64,000 bases of DNA from Actinostola sp. cb2023. Its lineage: Eukaryota > Cnidaria > Anthozoa > Actiniaria > Actinostolidae. Numbering within the stretch: the first letter of the stretch is position 1; each line of letters opens with the position of its first letter. The stretch lies in assembly GCA_033675265.1 (NCBI GenBank), contig JAUJYZ010000157.1, positions 167,001 to 231,000 of the forward strand, given 5' to 3'. Positions 46,311 to 58,715 of this stretch are shown here, piece by piece. Position numbers and translations under genes: made by a program. Under the pieces are notes generated by a model. That model saw only the letters and a program-made list of their open reading frames with translations, was not told the DNA's origin and ran no database searches.

Positions 46311-46855
46311 GGAGTCACCGGCAATCGGAGTCACCGGCAATCGGAATCACCGGCAATCGGAGTCACCGGCAATCGGATTCAACGGCAATCGGAGTCAACT
46401 GTAATCGGAGTCACCGGCAATCGGAGTCAACGGCAATCGGAGTCACCGGCAATCGGAGTCACCGGCAATCGGAGTCAACGGCAATCGGAGTCACCGGCAA
46501 TCGGAGTCAACGGCAATCGGAGTCAACGGTAATCGGTAATCGGAGTCACCGGCAATCGGAGTCAACGGCAATCGGAGTCACCGGCAATCGGAGACAACGG
46601 CAATCGGAGTCACCGGCAATCGGAGTCACCGGCAATCGGAATCAACGGCAATCGGAGTCACCGGCAATCGGATTCAACGGCAATCGGAGTCAACGGTAAT
46701 CGGAGTCACCGGCAATCGGAGTCAACGGCAATCGGAGTCACCGGCAATCGGAGTCAACGGCAATCGGAGTCACCGGCAATCGGAGTCACCGGCAATCGGG
46801 GTCACCGGCAATCGGGGTCACCGGCAATAGGAGTCACCGGTAATCGGAGTCGGGA
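46311..46855. repeat. 16-bp VNTR, about 33 copies
   Basis: Tandem 'agtcaccggcaatcgg' with 'agtcaacggcaatcgg' variants interspersed in blocks. The same array has 4-5 copies in the gamma-1 module and about 3 in the gamma-2 module. Confidence 0.95.
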
Positions 46856-47259
46856 GAGTGACGTATCGGAAAAGGAAGGATCAGATTTGCTTTTTCTTCC
46901 GATTCGATTCCGATCTTGCGCATGTGACCAAAAAAAAACGAATCGCAAGCGTAATCGGAAAATTAGCCAATTAGCCAGAACTGGACCCACTTTTATGTAT
47001 CGCTCTGTCTAAAGAAACGCGTGCAGAATTGAAGACCTCTTGCTATAATTTTCTTTGACGCGCGCCATTTTTACTATAAAGTATAATTGTGAATTTCCAT
47101 GACTTTTATTCCAATGATTATATACTGTAGTGTTTTGGCGTCGGTTCGTTTCTGTCGTACTTTGCTTAGCCTTACGGTCCGTGACTAATACACGGGTACC
47201 TTTTTTAGAGAGACAATCACTACACGCGTAGATACAACTCAAACTATAGTACACTCTTT

Positions 47260-48840
47260 GTTAGAATATTGAACTCATATATATAGTGGACTATTGACTG
47301 TGAAATCATTACGAATCAAGTTTACGAAAGAAATACGAAGTTCCTTGGCGATCATTTTGTGGTCATTCGTGACACGATGTAATTATACTAGTTATGTAAT
47401 GAGGGTTTATCATGTAATTTCAAACCTCGCCTAGGACAAAAATATGATTATCATGGATGGAAAGATCTCGTTGAAATTAGTGAAAATGTGAAATTTGAAA
47501 AAGATCGCTTCACAAATTGCGAAGATATGAATTTTCAAAAATCGAAATTTTATATGAAAACCTTTGAACATTTACGCTGGTAGGTAGCCTACCAACAAAT
47601 GTTTTCATACAAAATTTCGATATTTGAAAATTCATACATATCAAACTTATGTCCTGCATCATTGAACATTTGCTCCTGTTGGGATCCAGTATCACGCGGA
47701 CAACGTTTTTTGTTAATGCTTTGTTTACTAATGCACGTGAGGCCCGATTGATCCAGCAATTTGTTCACTATGACCGCTAAATAAAGCAGATTCGTACGTG
47801 ACTGGTTTATCATTTCTGAATTCATATTTTTCCTTTGACAATGTGTAAATCAGGTAGCTAAAATATAAGAGAGGATGGAAAAGCTGCATATGTTTCCTCA
47901 ACGGGAAAATATATCACAAATTCGAACTAACTTATTGATCTCGTGCGTGTAAATATTGGAAATTGCCTTCAAAAAACGTCCTTTCCGAGCCATAATTTAT
48001 TTGCGAATTCGCCGGCCTATCTAGCTTAGCTTCTACATACAGACCGAGATACAGAGCACCAATATGATGTTCACAATTACCAAACAAAGAGTTTTAGATT
48101 TCATTTTGCCACCTCTTAATTAAGTTTAATATACATGTATTTTATATCAAAATGCGCGTACAATTACAGAGCATTAGAATCCGGCGGTAGGTTTTTGATT
48201 GACACAATTCCCAAAGAATTCAGAGGGATTTTGTGTGCAGCGTATGTCACGCTCTCCTATATCTCTTCAGAGATTTCAGTTCGATTGACTTTGAAGAAAC
48301 GGAAAATGCCACCTTCAAACCTCTTTATTTGTGCTTGAATTGCCAGCTTATTCATTCGTTACATATTCGTCTTTTATATTCCGTTGGTAGGTTTTTGATT
48401 TGTATTTTAACAATGCAGTAAAAAGCAAAAATGTATCAAAATCATGCTGTTTTTCGCCTAAACAAGACTCGCCTCATCTGCATATGTGAAACAATGACCT
48501 TTTGTATAACATAAGTTTGATATGCTTCGCAATTTGTGAAGCGATCTTTTCCAAACTTCCCGTTTTTACTCATTTCAACGAGCTCTTTCCAGCTATGATA
48601 ATCATTTTTTTGTCCTATGTCTCCTATAAGTTTAGAAATTAAGTGATAAACCCTCATTATATACGCTTGTAAGCTACGGTACAATATTTCCGCCTGCGAT
48701 TATTCATTCGTCCATCGACACATCTCATTTCCATCCATGTAATCGTAATCGTACAACCACCAATGGTTGTTATGACTATTAGCACTGCACGAGAGTGAGG
48801 CTATCGGACCAAAAGCTAGAAAAACACAAAAGGTTCCTAT
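47260..48840. mobile_element. Foldback element split by a TIR element
   Basis: Arms at about 47400-47545 and 48525-48670 are inverted ('gatcgcttcacaaattgcga' with 'tcgcaatttgtgaagcgatc'). The TIR element 47637-48524 lies in the middle. A related uninterrupted palindrome is at 31600-31900. Confidence 0.65.
47637..48524 (+). mobile_element. TIR element, copy 3 (888 bp)
   Basis: A direct copy of 16553-17429 with the same ends and the same 62-codon frame (48233-48421). It differs by small indels ('cccaaag' insertion near 48210). Confidence 0.8.
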
Positions 48841-49027
48841 GTACTTTCCTCTGTTACCCGTTATAGTTCCTCATGCAGGAAAATTAAATAATGATATTTA
48901 TGTAATAACAGAGGAAAACTACATACAATGGTTTGTTTTTCTAGCGGATAGCCTCGTTTTCATGCTAATAGTTATAACCGATAAATTCACTCGTTAATTC
49001 ACTGATGTGTTTTGTTTTTGACATCAG

Positions 49028-49066
49028 CGATACGTCGGTTTGAAGATGAACCAAAAGAAGCACAAG
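49028..49066 (+). pseudogene. Micro-exon delta-1, 39 nt, donor destroyed
   Basis: The acceptor 'gtttttgacatcag' is intact and the exon reads 'IRRFEDEPKEAQ', but the donor is 'CACAAG|CTAAGC' where the sister delta-2 at 55592 has 'CACAAG|GTAAGC'. This G-to-C change at donor +1 should abolish normal splicing. Two residues differ from delta-2 (R for W, P for S). Confidence 0.65.
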
Positions 49067-49320
49067 CTAAGCGTTGTTTTCCCTTTTTCACTTCCCTTAA
49101 AGTTGCGATATTTATAATGTTTCAATATTATGGGAATTATGCCCATTCACACTAGTCTCCCTCGCAGCCGTGTTCAGTGTCGTCACGCAACGCTCTCTCC
49201 CCTTACACACGGCTGCTTACCCAAGGACTACATTCCGTTACACATAATTATCCAATCAGAGCTTGTTGCCCGAAATAAGGTCAATGCTCGCGCCATACCA
49301 AAGACCAGTGACAAACAAGA

Positions 49321-49440
49321 TGAATGAATGAATGAATGAATGAATGAATGAACTTTATTTAGACATGAATCAAAATCACTAAAATTAAAATTAATTACAA
49401 AGTGCTCTCCCTTTGAGCCGTGTAAAAAGATGGCGTCCAT
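49321..49440 (-). mobile_element. LINE/SINE 3' tail with short (ATTC)n, copy 1
   Basis: On the minus strand, 'catgtctaaataaagttcat' followed by about 7 ATTC units. The copy-2 equivalent at 61622-61860 has about 37 units. Confidence 0.6.
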
Positions 49441-50059
49441 TGACGAAGCGTTTTGCCTTGCAGCGAAATAATTTCATATCAAAGAGTTTAACTGGGCAAT
49501 ACACTAAACCAATACACTAAACACGGCTGCCAGGAAGACTAGTAAATCGTGTACGTGAATTCATCTCCTAACTTTGCAACGTTCTTACAACAACGAAACA
49601 TGAGCCTGGGAGTGTCGAGTCGTTGACAACTAGTGAACATGAATAACGAATAACTTTATATGATTGGCTAAACACATACAATTGGAACGGAATGTAGCGC
49701 TTGGGTAAGCAGCCGTGTGTAAGGGGAGAGAGCGTTGCGTGACGACACTAAACACGGCTGCGAGGGAGACTACATTCACACCGTTTAGTCAGATTGGGGT
49801 TTTCTTGATTATAATTCTACATCGAAAACGCATCTGATTTAGAAACGATATTTAAAATGTTGCAATATTATGGGATGTATGTCCCATTCACACATGTTTA
49901 GTTAGACTGGGTTCTTTTCTTTTAATTTCTCGCATCTAATTTCAAAAAGTCAAACTACATGGTATTTATACTGTGTGGAACAAAGGACATTTTGAAACGA
50001 GTTTTGCACCAAAGGTTCTTCAGCATATAATTCTCAAAACCGGTTCAGGAGGGGGACGT

Positions 50060-50300
50060 TGGGGGTTAGGTGATACCGTAATACCACATCTAAAATTGAA
50101 ATTTGAAACAACACTAGCAATGTTTTGGAAAACAACTGAATACCGAAATACGCTAAAGAAATTTGAATTTCACCGTATACCGTAGCCCCAAATCGCGAAA
50201 TACCGCATACCGTAGACCAGGACGATACCGCAATACCGCATCTCAGAATATAAAATACCGCAATAAAATATACGGAACGACGGATACCGCAATACCGCAA
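50060..50300. repeat. 'ataccgca' degenerate tandem repeat
   Basis: Many spaced copies of 'aataccgcat' or 'accgtatacc' occur here and in the duplicate at 62480-62720. The open frames on both strands follow from this composition. Confidence 0.6.
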
Positions 50301-50544
50301 GCCCCCATGTTCCCCTCGTTCAGTTAAGCTACTTTTTTAAGCATCTGGGTGAATGGAGCATCAGTTAACTGTTCCAGTTTGATAATGCATGACGCAACAA
50401 TAGTAACAACAACAATCGTTATCTTCTCTTCAGTAGCCTTTAGAGCCGCTGATGAAGACATGCAGCCAAATGCCGAATAAGCTAAAAAGTTTAGAATAAT
50501 ATTATTCAAAAACTACAAAGAAGCAAATGGCACTGTAACGGATA

Positions 50545-50695
50545 ATATGAGTGTACCGTTGCATTCAATAGAGATAAGTGTAGAGCTATGGATTACTGTG
50601 ATTACTTGTCCCATGGTTTATGTAACGGATAATATGAGTGTACCGTTGCATTCAATAGAGATAGGTGTAGAGCTATGGATTACTGTGATTATCAA
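50545..50695. repeat. Two tandem copies of an 82-bp unit
   Basis: 'taacggataatatgagtgta' occurs at about 50536 and 50622, each followed by 'ccgttgcattcaatagagat' and 'gagctatggattactgtgat'. Confidence 0.85.
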
Positions 50696-50957
50696 AGCCT
50701 CTGGTCGCAGCCGTTACGAATCTCACTTTCATGCAGACACCTAATCAATGACAGCCGTCAAACATGTCAAATACAACCGACCAATCAGCGAAGGGGGATC
50801 GTCTTACGAAAGTACTAGAGGGGACCCTCATGATCAGAACATTGTGTACCATCAATGTATATCCCCAACAGGGGAGGGAGAGGATGTTGTCATTGATTTT
50901 TCTGCTCACGCAGAATATCCAGTCGATAATAACATCAAACGTATTGTACCAATAAAA

Positions 50958-52214
<1,257 letters not shown>

Positions 52215-52251
52215 AAAGCAACAATCTTTTATAATACATAATAATAAACTT

Positions 52252-53313
52252 GAAACTGTTAAATAATTCACTTACTTAGGAGTTAAATTAAGCTCAACTG
52301 GAAACTTTTCTGCACATCAAATTCAGTCAAGAGGAAAAGCTCTCAATGCTTTCTTCAATATTAATCGCACAGTTGATTTTATTAAACTTAAACCACAACA
52401 AGCTAATAAACTCTTTAACTCTATGATATCTCCAATTCTTACATATGCCAGTGAGGTTTGGGGAGTATATCAAAAACATGATTTTGAAAAGTGGGAAAAG
52501 AGCCCAATAGAAAAGGTACATTTACGTTTCTGTAAATACTACTTGGGTGTTAATAGCAAAGCATCAAATATAGCTTGTAGAGCTGAACTTGGTAGATTTC
52601 CTCTAAATATTTTTATAGACAAGATGGTACTTAAATATCACAACCACTTATTTAGTTTGTCTGATAATTCAATTGCAAAACAAGCTTTTTTCTTGTCAAA
52701 ATCCTTATATGAACGACATAAACCGTGTTATCACTCACATTTACTTTCAATGTTAAATTCCTATAAAATACACGACTCAAACAATATGATCAAACCCATT
52801 ACTAACAATATTATTAATAACTATCATGAGTCAATGAAAAAACAGTATTTCAAGGCATGGAAATCATATTTGACGCAATCTAAAAAATTGAAATTATATG
52901 AATTAATCAAAACAAATTATGAAACAGAAGATTACCTAGATACTATACGTAACTTTGATCAAAGAAGACATTTAACAACATTTAGAATTAGTAATCACAA
53001 ACTAGCCATTGAAACTGGAAGGTATGGAAAGCAAAGGATTCAAGCCAACCAAAGGCTCTGCATCTTTTGCAATAAAAACGAAATCGAAACAGAAGAACAC
53101 ATGTTATTAAAATGTTCATTATATTCCAAGTTACGTTTAGATTTCTTCAATGTAATAGCAGATAAGATAAAAATCAATAATCTAGACACAAGAACTTTGA
53201 CTTTAACTTTACTAAGTTCAAAGAATCAAGCTATTATATATTATGTATCAAAATTCATTTTGAAATGTTTTGAACTAAGGAATACAATAGCTCAAAATGA
53301 AAAGACAAAATGA
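52252..53313 (+). pseudogene. CR1/jockey-like LINE, C-terminal fragment
   Basis: Reads 'FTYLGVKLSSTGNFSAH' after an in-frame TAA at 52264-52266, then 'MISPILTYASEVWGVYQ', typical of the region behind the RT in CR1/jockey-like elements. It continues to a terminal Cys/His motif ('LCIFCNKNEIETEEHMLLKC') and stops at 53311-53313. The RT core and endonuclease are missing. The 3' end 'gcaaataaagttatctatc' leads into a (ATCT)n tail. It differs clearly from the LINE at 17.6-20.6 kb. Confidence 0.8.
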
Positions 53314-53467
53314 TCATATCAAAATTATATATCTATATTTATCAAACTCGTTAAAGTTCTATTGTAATTATTATTCATATTATTTTATATGAATTTCTCA
53401 TTATTTGTTACTATATTTGTAATACACTTTAGCAACACCTGTAAAATAATAGGTCATGCAAATAAAG

Positions 53468-53616
<149 letters not shown>

Positions 53617-53642
53617 CAAATGTCAGTTTAGTGATTATAATA

Positions 53643-53914
53643 CAGTCAATGTCATTAACGTTGTCCTACTAAAAAGAGATTAACACTACAATAAATGTCA
53701 CGTGTCTCGTCATCGTTTTGCGTGCACGAAACAAGCAATTATTGTGCACGTGGAGCTGATGTAATTCAAAATATGCCATGTATGAAGTATATCGGCTCCA
53801 CGTGCACAATAATTGCTCAATATCGCGCGCGGAAAACGAATAGAGAATGAAACACGTGACATTTATTGTAGTGTTGATCTCTTTTTAGCTGGACAACGTT
53901 AATGACATTGACTG
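53643..53914. mobile_element. MITE (CAGTCAATG family), complete copy
   Basis: The ends 'cagtcaatgtcattaacgtt' and 'aacgttaatgacattgactg' are perfect inverted copies flanked by TA, as in Tc1/mariner MITEs. The inner part is also palindromic around 'atgtatgaag' (53780-53789). It ends 45 nt before the alpha-2 exon. Confidence 0.8.
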
Positions 53915-53958
53915 TATATATGTTTTAGATTAATTGTTGTCTTTCTCTATTTTCACAG

Positions 53959-54000
53959 AGGAGTCGTCGGAGTTGGAAGATTTTGAGATGCGCATGCTGT
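53959..54000 (+). CDS. Micro-exon alpha-2, 42 nt, phase 1-1
   Basis: Bounded by 'tctctattttcacag' and 'T|GTAAGGATTAATAA'. It encodes 'EESSELEDFEMRML'. Nine of 13 complete codons end in G. The flanks match alpha-1 closely, including over 100 nt downstream ('ggttgcatgtgattatgata', 'cattcatgccggacata'). This exon leaves a T: joining to beta-2 (TT) gives Phe, but joining to an exon beginning AG would make TAG. Confidence 0.65.
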
Positions 54001-54653
54001 GTAAGGATTAATAATTAATTATTTATGTGGTACAGGTTGCATGTGATTATGATAACCACCTTCACATACATCATTTGGCATTCATGCCGGACATATATCG
54101 GCCAATCAGGATTCTTATTTCAACTAGTCACTTGGAGATACATGCAAACTAAGCCAGAATCTAGTTGACAAAAGTTTGTTTGACTGTTTTCACGAAACCA
54201 AAGCGATATACGGTATTCGAGGTTTGCTAAGCGAATGGCTTATGGGAATACATTTCCTTATGTAGAACAATGAGTGCCATACTTTTGATTAATTTGAATA
54301 TGATGACCGATCGAAACTAATTTGTGAATTCTGAGTGAAGCCTTCAGTTTGAAAAGTATCTATAATACACCTGTTTTCAGAAACGTCGTCGTATTTGAAA
54401 TAGTAAAATGTAAAAAGGAACAATTATAACCATTTGTCTGTGATAGCAGAAACTTGGCAAATACTATTCTATTTCAAAGTCCCTCTTGAATATGCCTTCA
54501 TCATGGCTGCTTCATAATTAGTTACTGTCTTTATTTCTGCTTGAGTTATCTGCTTTGTGTTTTATGTTATACATTATTATTTACTATTTCGACAACGTTT
54601 CTTAAAACTGGTGTATGTCGTAGATCGTATTTTGTATTTTTCTATTTTCACAG

Positions 54654-54770
54654 TTTACCAGAGGCACTTTGAGGATAGGATGGAGGAGAGGACGAAGGAG
54701 AGGATGGAGGTGTGGATGGAGGATAGGACGAAGGAGAGGATGAAGGAGAGGAAGGAGAGGCATTTGAAGC
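54654..54770 (+). CDS. Micro-exon beta-2, 117 nt, phase 1-1
   Basis: Bounded by 'tttctattttcacag' and 'C|GTAAGGATGAATAA'. It encodes 39 residues, nearly all from Glu, Arg, Lys and Met: 'YQRHFEDRMEERTKERMEVW', then a second 'MEDRTKERMKER' block. The two halves look like an internal duplication of about 33-36 nt. Thirty-two of 38 complete codons end in G. It is predicted to form a long charged helix. The flanks match beta-1 and beta-3. Confidence 0.7.
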
Positions 54771-55199
54771 GTAAGGATGAATAATTTATTATTTATATTG
54801 CACATGTTGCATGTGAATATTATAACCTGCACACAGTAGCTACCTTATCCATACACTGATATATACTAAATACATCAAATCTAACTAAGACGTTATCAAT
54901 CTAATTGTCTATTGAGAAAACATAGTACTACTAGTTGTGATGGATGGGAGGCTTCAGAACATTTAGATTTCCGCGGCATAACAAAGTTATAAAAATGCCA
55001 GGTTAGTCATAAACTAAGGTATACAGCTACTCCAAAGCAAGTTATCGGTGAAATCACTGATTCAACTGAAAACAATATTTTTAATTTTTTTTCAAAAAAT
55101 TCGCAAAGCATTCTGGTAGTTGTAGTCACATTACGTCATTTTGCATAAGGTCTATTTTCAATCAAGTTTACGAACGAAATAGGAAGTTCATTCGAGATC

Positions 55200-55657
55200 A
55201 TTTCGAGGTCATTCGTGACATGATGTAAGCTACGGTACAATATTTCCGCGTTGTTCGCCTGCGATTATTCATTCATCCATCGACACATCCCATTTCCATC
55301 CATGTAATTGTAATCGTACAACCACCAATGGTTGTTATGACTATTAGCACGAGAGTGAGGCTATGGGATCAAAAGCTAGAACAACTGACAAAAAAGGTTC
55401 CTATGTACTTTCTTCTGTTACCCGTTATTTCTCATGCAGGAAAATTAAATAATGATATTTCTCTAATAACAGAGGAAAACTACATACAAACCTGGTTTGT
55501 TTTTCTAGCGGATAGCCTCGTTCTCATGCTAATAGTTATAACCGAGAAATTCTCTCGTTAATTCACTGATGTGTTTTGTTTTTGACATCAGCGATACGTT
55601 GGTTTGAAGATGAATCAAAAGAAGCACAAGGTAAGCGTTGTTTTCCCTTTTTCACTT
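55200..55657. repeat. Segmental duplication, copy 2 (left part)
   Basis: Matches 48690-49100 of copy 1 and breaks off at the 5.7-kb insertion; the match resumes at 61392. Confidence 0.85.
55592..55630 (+). CDS. Micro-exon delta-2, 39 nt, phase 1-1
   Basis: Bounded by 'gtttttgacatcag' and 'G|GTAAGC'. It encodes 'IRWFEDESKEAQ'. Only one of 12 codons ends in G, so it does not share the composition of the other micro-exons. The intact donor contrasts with delta-1. It is the last exon I can place with fair confidence; the 5.7-kb element begins 27 nt after its donor. Confidence 0.6.
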
Positions 55658-56651
55658 TGTCTGAGAAAACCGGGCAGAGTTGAAAGATGGGGGTCGGCCG
55701 ATTCCTTTCAAATTGCTATCATTTATTACCTATAGGAATAGATTAAGAATGGTCATATTTAAAGTTTGGTTCAGGCTTTTGCTCGAAAGTTGACCACCCC
55801 CCCTTATTTTGCATCAAAATCGCCCTGAAAGACGCTAAAATTTCGGGTCACTTTGGCGCTCTGTAAAACTCATATTACATTATTTTCTATGATACATTTA
55901 GTTTGGTTGTAATATTTAGCCTATGTAGAGCTGGGTTACATGCAATAATGGCAAATTTTCGAAAAACATCTTATTTTCACTTCGAGTTAAAAGTCAGTTG
56001 TCGACGGCCTTCGGTGGTCGACTAAATTTAAGCCATTTTATGGAGGTCCGTTCTTAAAAGTGCGGCAGTTTATTTACTTAATTTAGCCATTTTTAACAAG
56101 TTTATTCTTTCCTTTCTTGATTTCCAAAAACTCTTACTCGGATATTTTCAACGACTTCGCGTGAGCAGCCTCCGACTCTTCAAGGTAGTCGGCTCTTTTC
56201 CCGTCAAATTTTGTTTGTTTATCATCAATAAGTCGGACTTGGTTCTTCGTATACTGTCTTTTTAACCGCAAGCCACTCTTTATTGCTTTAAAAGACCTTA
56301 AAATCTTACAAGAACATGATAAAAGGTAAATAGCTTCGTTTCACACATACTAATTAAGTCAATAAACACTCAGTCAGTCAACATCAGCAGATTGTGTGAC
56401 AGAAGTTTGCCGGGAAAACAAGGGTTTCAAGCTCTCTCTATGTACAACATATTACAATCCAATCAAAATAAATATATGTAATGCCTAGATGGATTTATTC
56501 AGTAAATATACCATTATTAAACATTTGAGAGTTCGTCCGCAAATCATCATTTAGAATCTGTATGTCAACAGCGACACTAAATGAATACTAATTACTTCAT
56601 TGAACATCGGGTCACGCATCACTAATTTAAATTTGGCTGTATTCACCGTTA

Positions 56652-56802
56652 AAGTAGAGTGCAAAATAAAAAAGCTTGAAAACTAAATAACTAATTAGTA
56701 CTAAATAACACTAATGAAACAATAGAAAACAATAGAAATAGCACTATTTAGTACTATTTAAAGTTAGTACTATTTCACGCTTTTCTAAATTGCACTCTAG
56801 CA
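56652..56802. mobile_element. MITE, TAGAGTGCAA family
   Basis: The ends 'tagagtgcaaaataaaaaag' and 'ttttctaaattgcactcta' are inverted. It lies just inside the left arm of the 5.7-kb element. Confidence 0.75.
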
Positions 56803-57451
56803 TTGGATTGCTGATACAATAGTATTGTAATATATCTTGTAATCCAGTGAGTTAAAAATGATACAACAAATCAACAAACTAGTGTGTTCAGTTACAGACA
56901 TAACTGGACTATAATAGTGAACTCTCACCAGCCAATCTCTCTACTGTCCAGTCGATGTCCAGTCTCATATTGCGTCAGTCCACGCACTGAGCCAGCCCCG
57001 TCCACACTAATCCGTTTTCGTTTGAAAACGCATACTTTTTTATCCGTTTTTAGCGATCGTCCACTAATAATAATAATATGTCGGTTCTTATATAGCGCAT
57101 TCCACTGACAAACAATCAAATGAAAACATAGATGAAAACGGAGGTTTTCGAAAACGCCTTCAAAAGTGGAGACGTTTGAAAACGCCGCATGCAGGTCTCA
57201 GATCCAGGAAAAGATGTGACCGTTTCCCGAACCGGCAGTTTTTTTACCTTTTTATGAATAAATTAAACATTCAAGAGAGCTATATATATATTACTCTTAC
57301 TTTGAACAAATTGACCGTTCTCCGGAAAACGGCGTAAACCGGTCTGGATCTGCGCCTGGATCTATATTTGGTGCAAAAACGGAGCTTTTCAGAAACGCTT
57401 ACGTAACAACTGGTTATGCAAGCCGCAGTTACCCGCAGGAAAAGAAGGGTA

Positions 57452-57757
57452 TCTCCACAGGGCCCGCTAATTCATCAATAATTTCACAAAAATGCTAGTA
57501 AAAGAATAAAAGTAATTATAGAGAAAAAGCTTTGTTTGATTAAAACTCGGCATAATGAACGTTACCAGCTAAAATTACAAATTCTATTACATTATAGTTG
57601 TTTTTTTGTTTTTCTTTATCACGCGCGCGCGCGCGCGCGGTGTTTCGCGGTGTACCACGCGCGCGCGTGACAAATAAAAACAAAAAGCAATATAATTACT
57701 TTTATTCTTTTATTAGCATTTTTGTGTAATTATTGATTAATTAGGGGGCCCTGTGGT
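57452..57757. mobile_element. MITE with (CG)n centre
   Basis: 'ccacagggcccgctaatt' pairs with 'aattagggggccctgtgg', and 'gaataaaagtaattata' pairs with its inverse. Two 'cgcgcgcg' runs (57623-57640 and 57658-57667) surround 'gtgtttcgcggtgtacca', giving Z-DNA or cruciform potential. Confidence 0.75.
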
Positions 57758-58084
57758 ATCTCTGGCGCTATTGGAGCGTGCGTTGGGGGAGGAAAGGGGA
57801 GGGGGAGGGGAAGGAAGAACGGTGGGCGGGGAAGGGGGAGGAGGGTGTTTGGAATAAAATTACTTTTTTTAATTCAACGTGTCAATCGATCTAGCATTAC
57901 TGCTAATTTGGGACACGACTCTCAACACTCATTTCTTACTACATTCTCTATTATGTACTATACACCCAACGCTCATCTCACTAGTTCGTTTTTAATGATG
58001 GAGGAAAATCGGAGTACCAGAAGAAAAACCCTCGAAACAAGGGAGAGAACGAACTGACAAACTCAACTCACATGAAGTGCCCGA

Positions 58085-58165
58085 TTCGTGAATTGAACCA
58101 GGCACCACAGCGTTTCATGAGAGGCGAATGCTCTCACCACTCGGCCACCAGTGCTCCCTAGAGGG
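58085..58165 (-). repeat. tRNA-like sequence (Ser/Leu-type SINE or pseudogene)
   Basis: On the minus strand 'tggccgagtgg' matches the A box of class II (Ser/Leu) tRNAs and 'ggttcaattc' the B box, with a variable-arm-like insert between. End pairing is poor. It lies between purine-rich tracts (57780-57845 and 58155-58260). Confidence 0.5.
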
Positions 58166-58715
58166 GGGATGGGGAAAGGATGAGGGGGAACGGGGGAAGG
58201 AGGAAAGGGAAGCGGGACGGGGGAGGGGGGAGGGAGAAGGGAGATGGGGTAGGGAACAGGCGGGAGACGTGCACGAGGAGTTTGAGAGGTGCACTACAGT
58301 CAAAGCCAGGCTATAGAAACTGCTATAAACTACAGATGGTTTAACGCCTGTTCTTGACAATAACGGAAGTGCATAAATTAAAAATAAGGTACGGTACCAA
58401 AATCAACAATTTACGGCGTCGAAACCACCCCTCCCCTCCCCTCCACATTCTCCCATCCAGATAACCAAAACAGAAAATGAGAAAAGATAGGAATAAAAAT
58501 CATAATCGTTAACTGTTTATACCACATACAAGCAATTCATGTTTTAGAATAATGTTCAGTGTTTTGTACATTTGAAAATCAAAGGAATATATAAGTGTTC
58601 TTTAACGATAATAGTTTTTTCAGTTTTCACGCGTAATGAAATAATGGTTCAAATGACGTTTCGGCTGCACTGGTGGCAGCCTTCACGTGAAAACCGTGAA
58701 AACTATTATCGTTAT

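Larger units (their letters stand above)
48640..50530. repeat. Segmental duplication, copy 1
   Basis: Matches 55200-55657 joined to 61392-62845 and 63951-64000. Shared marks in order: 'tatttccgcctgcgattatt', the delta exon, 'gttgcgatatttataatg', the (GAAT)n tail, the 'ggtgataccgtaatacc' stretch and 'cttctcttcagtagcc'. Copy 1 lacks both large insertions found in copy 2 and so serves as the empty allele. Confidence 0.85.

Noticed and set aside
46311..46855. Regular 16-bp array resembling CRISPR or an origin iteron array
   Set aside because: No spacers, and present in shorter form in sister modules; it is a VNTR.
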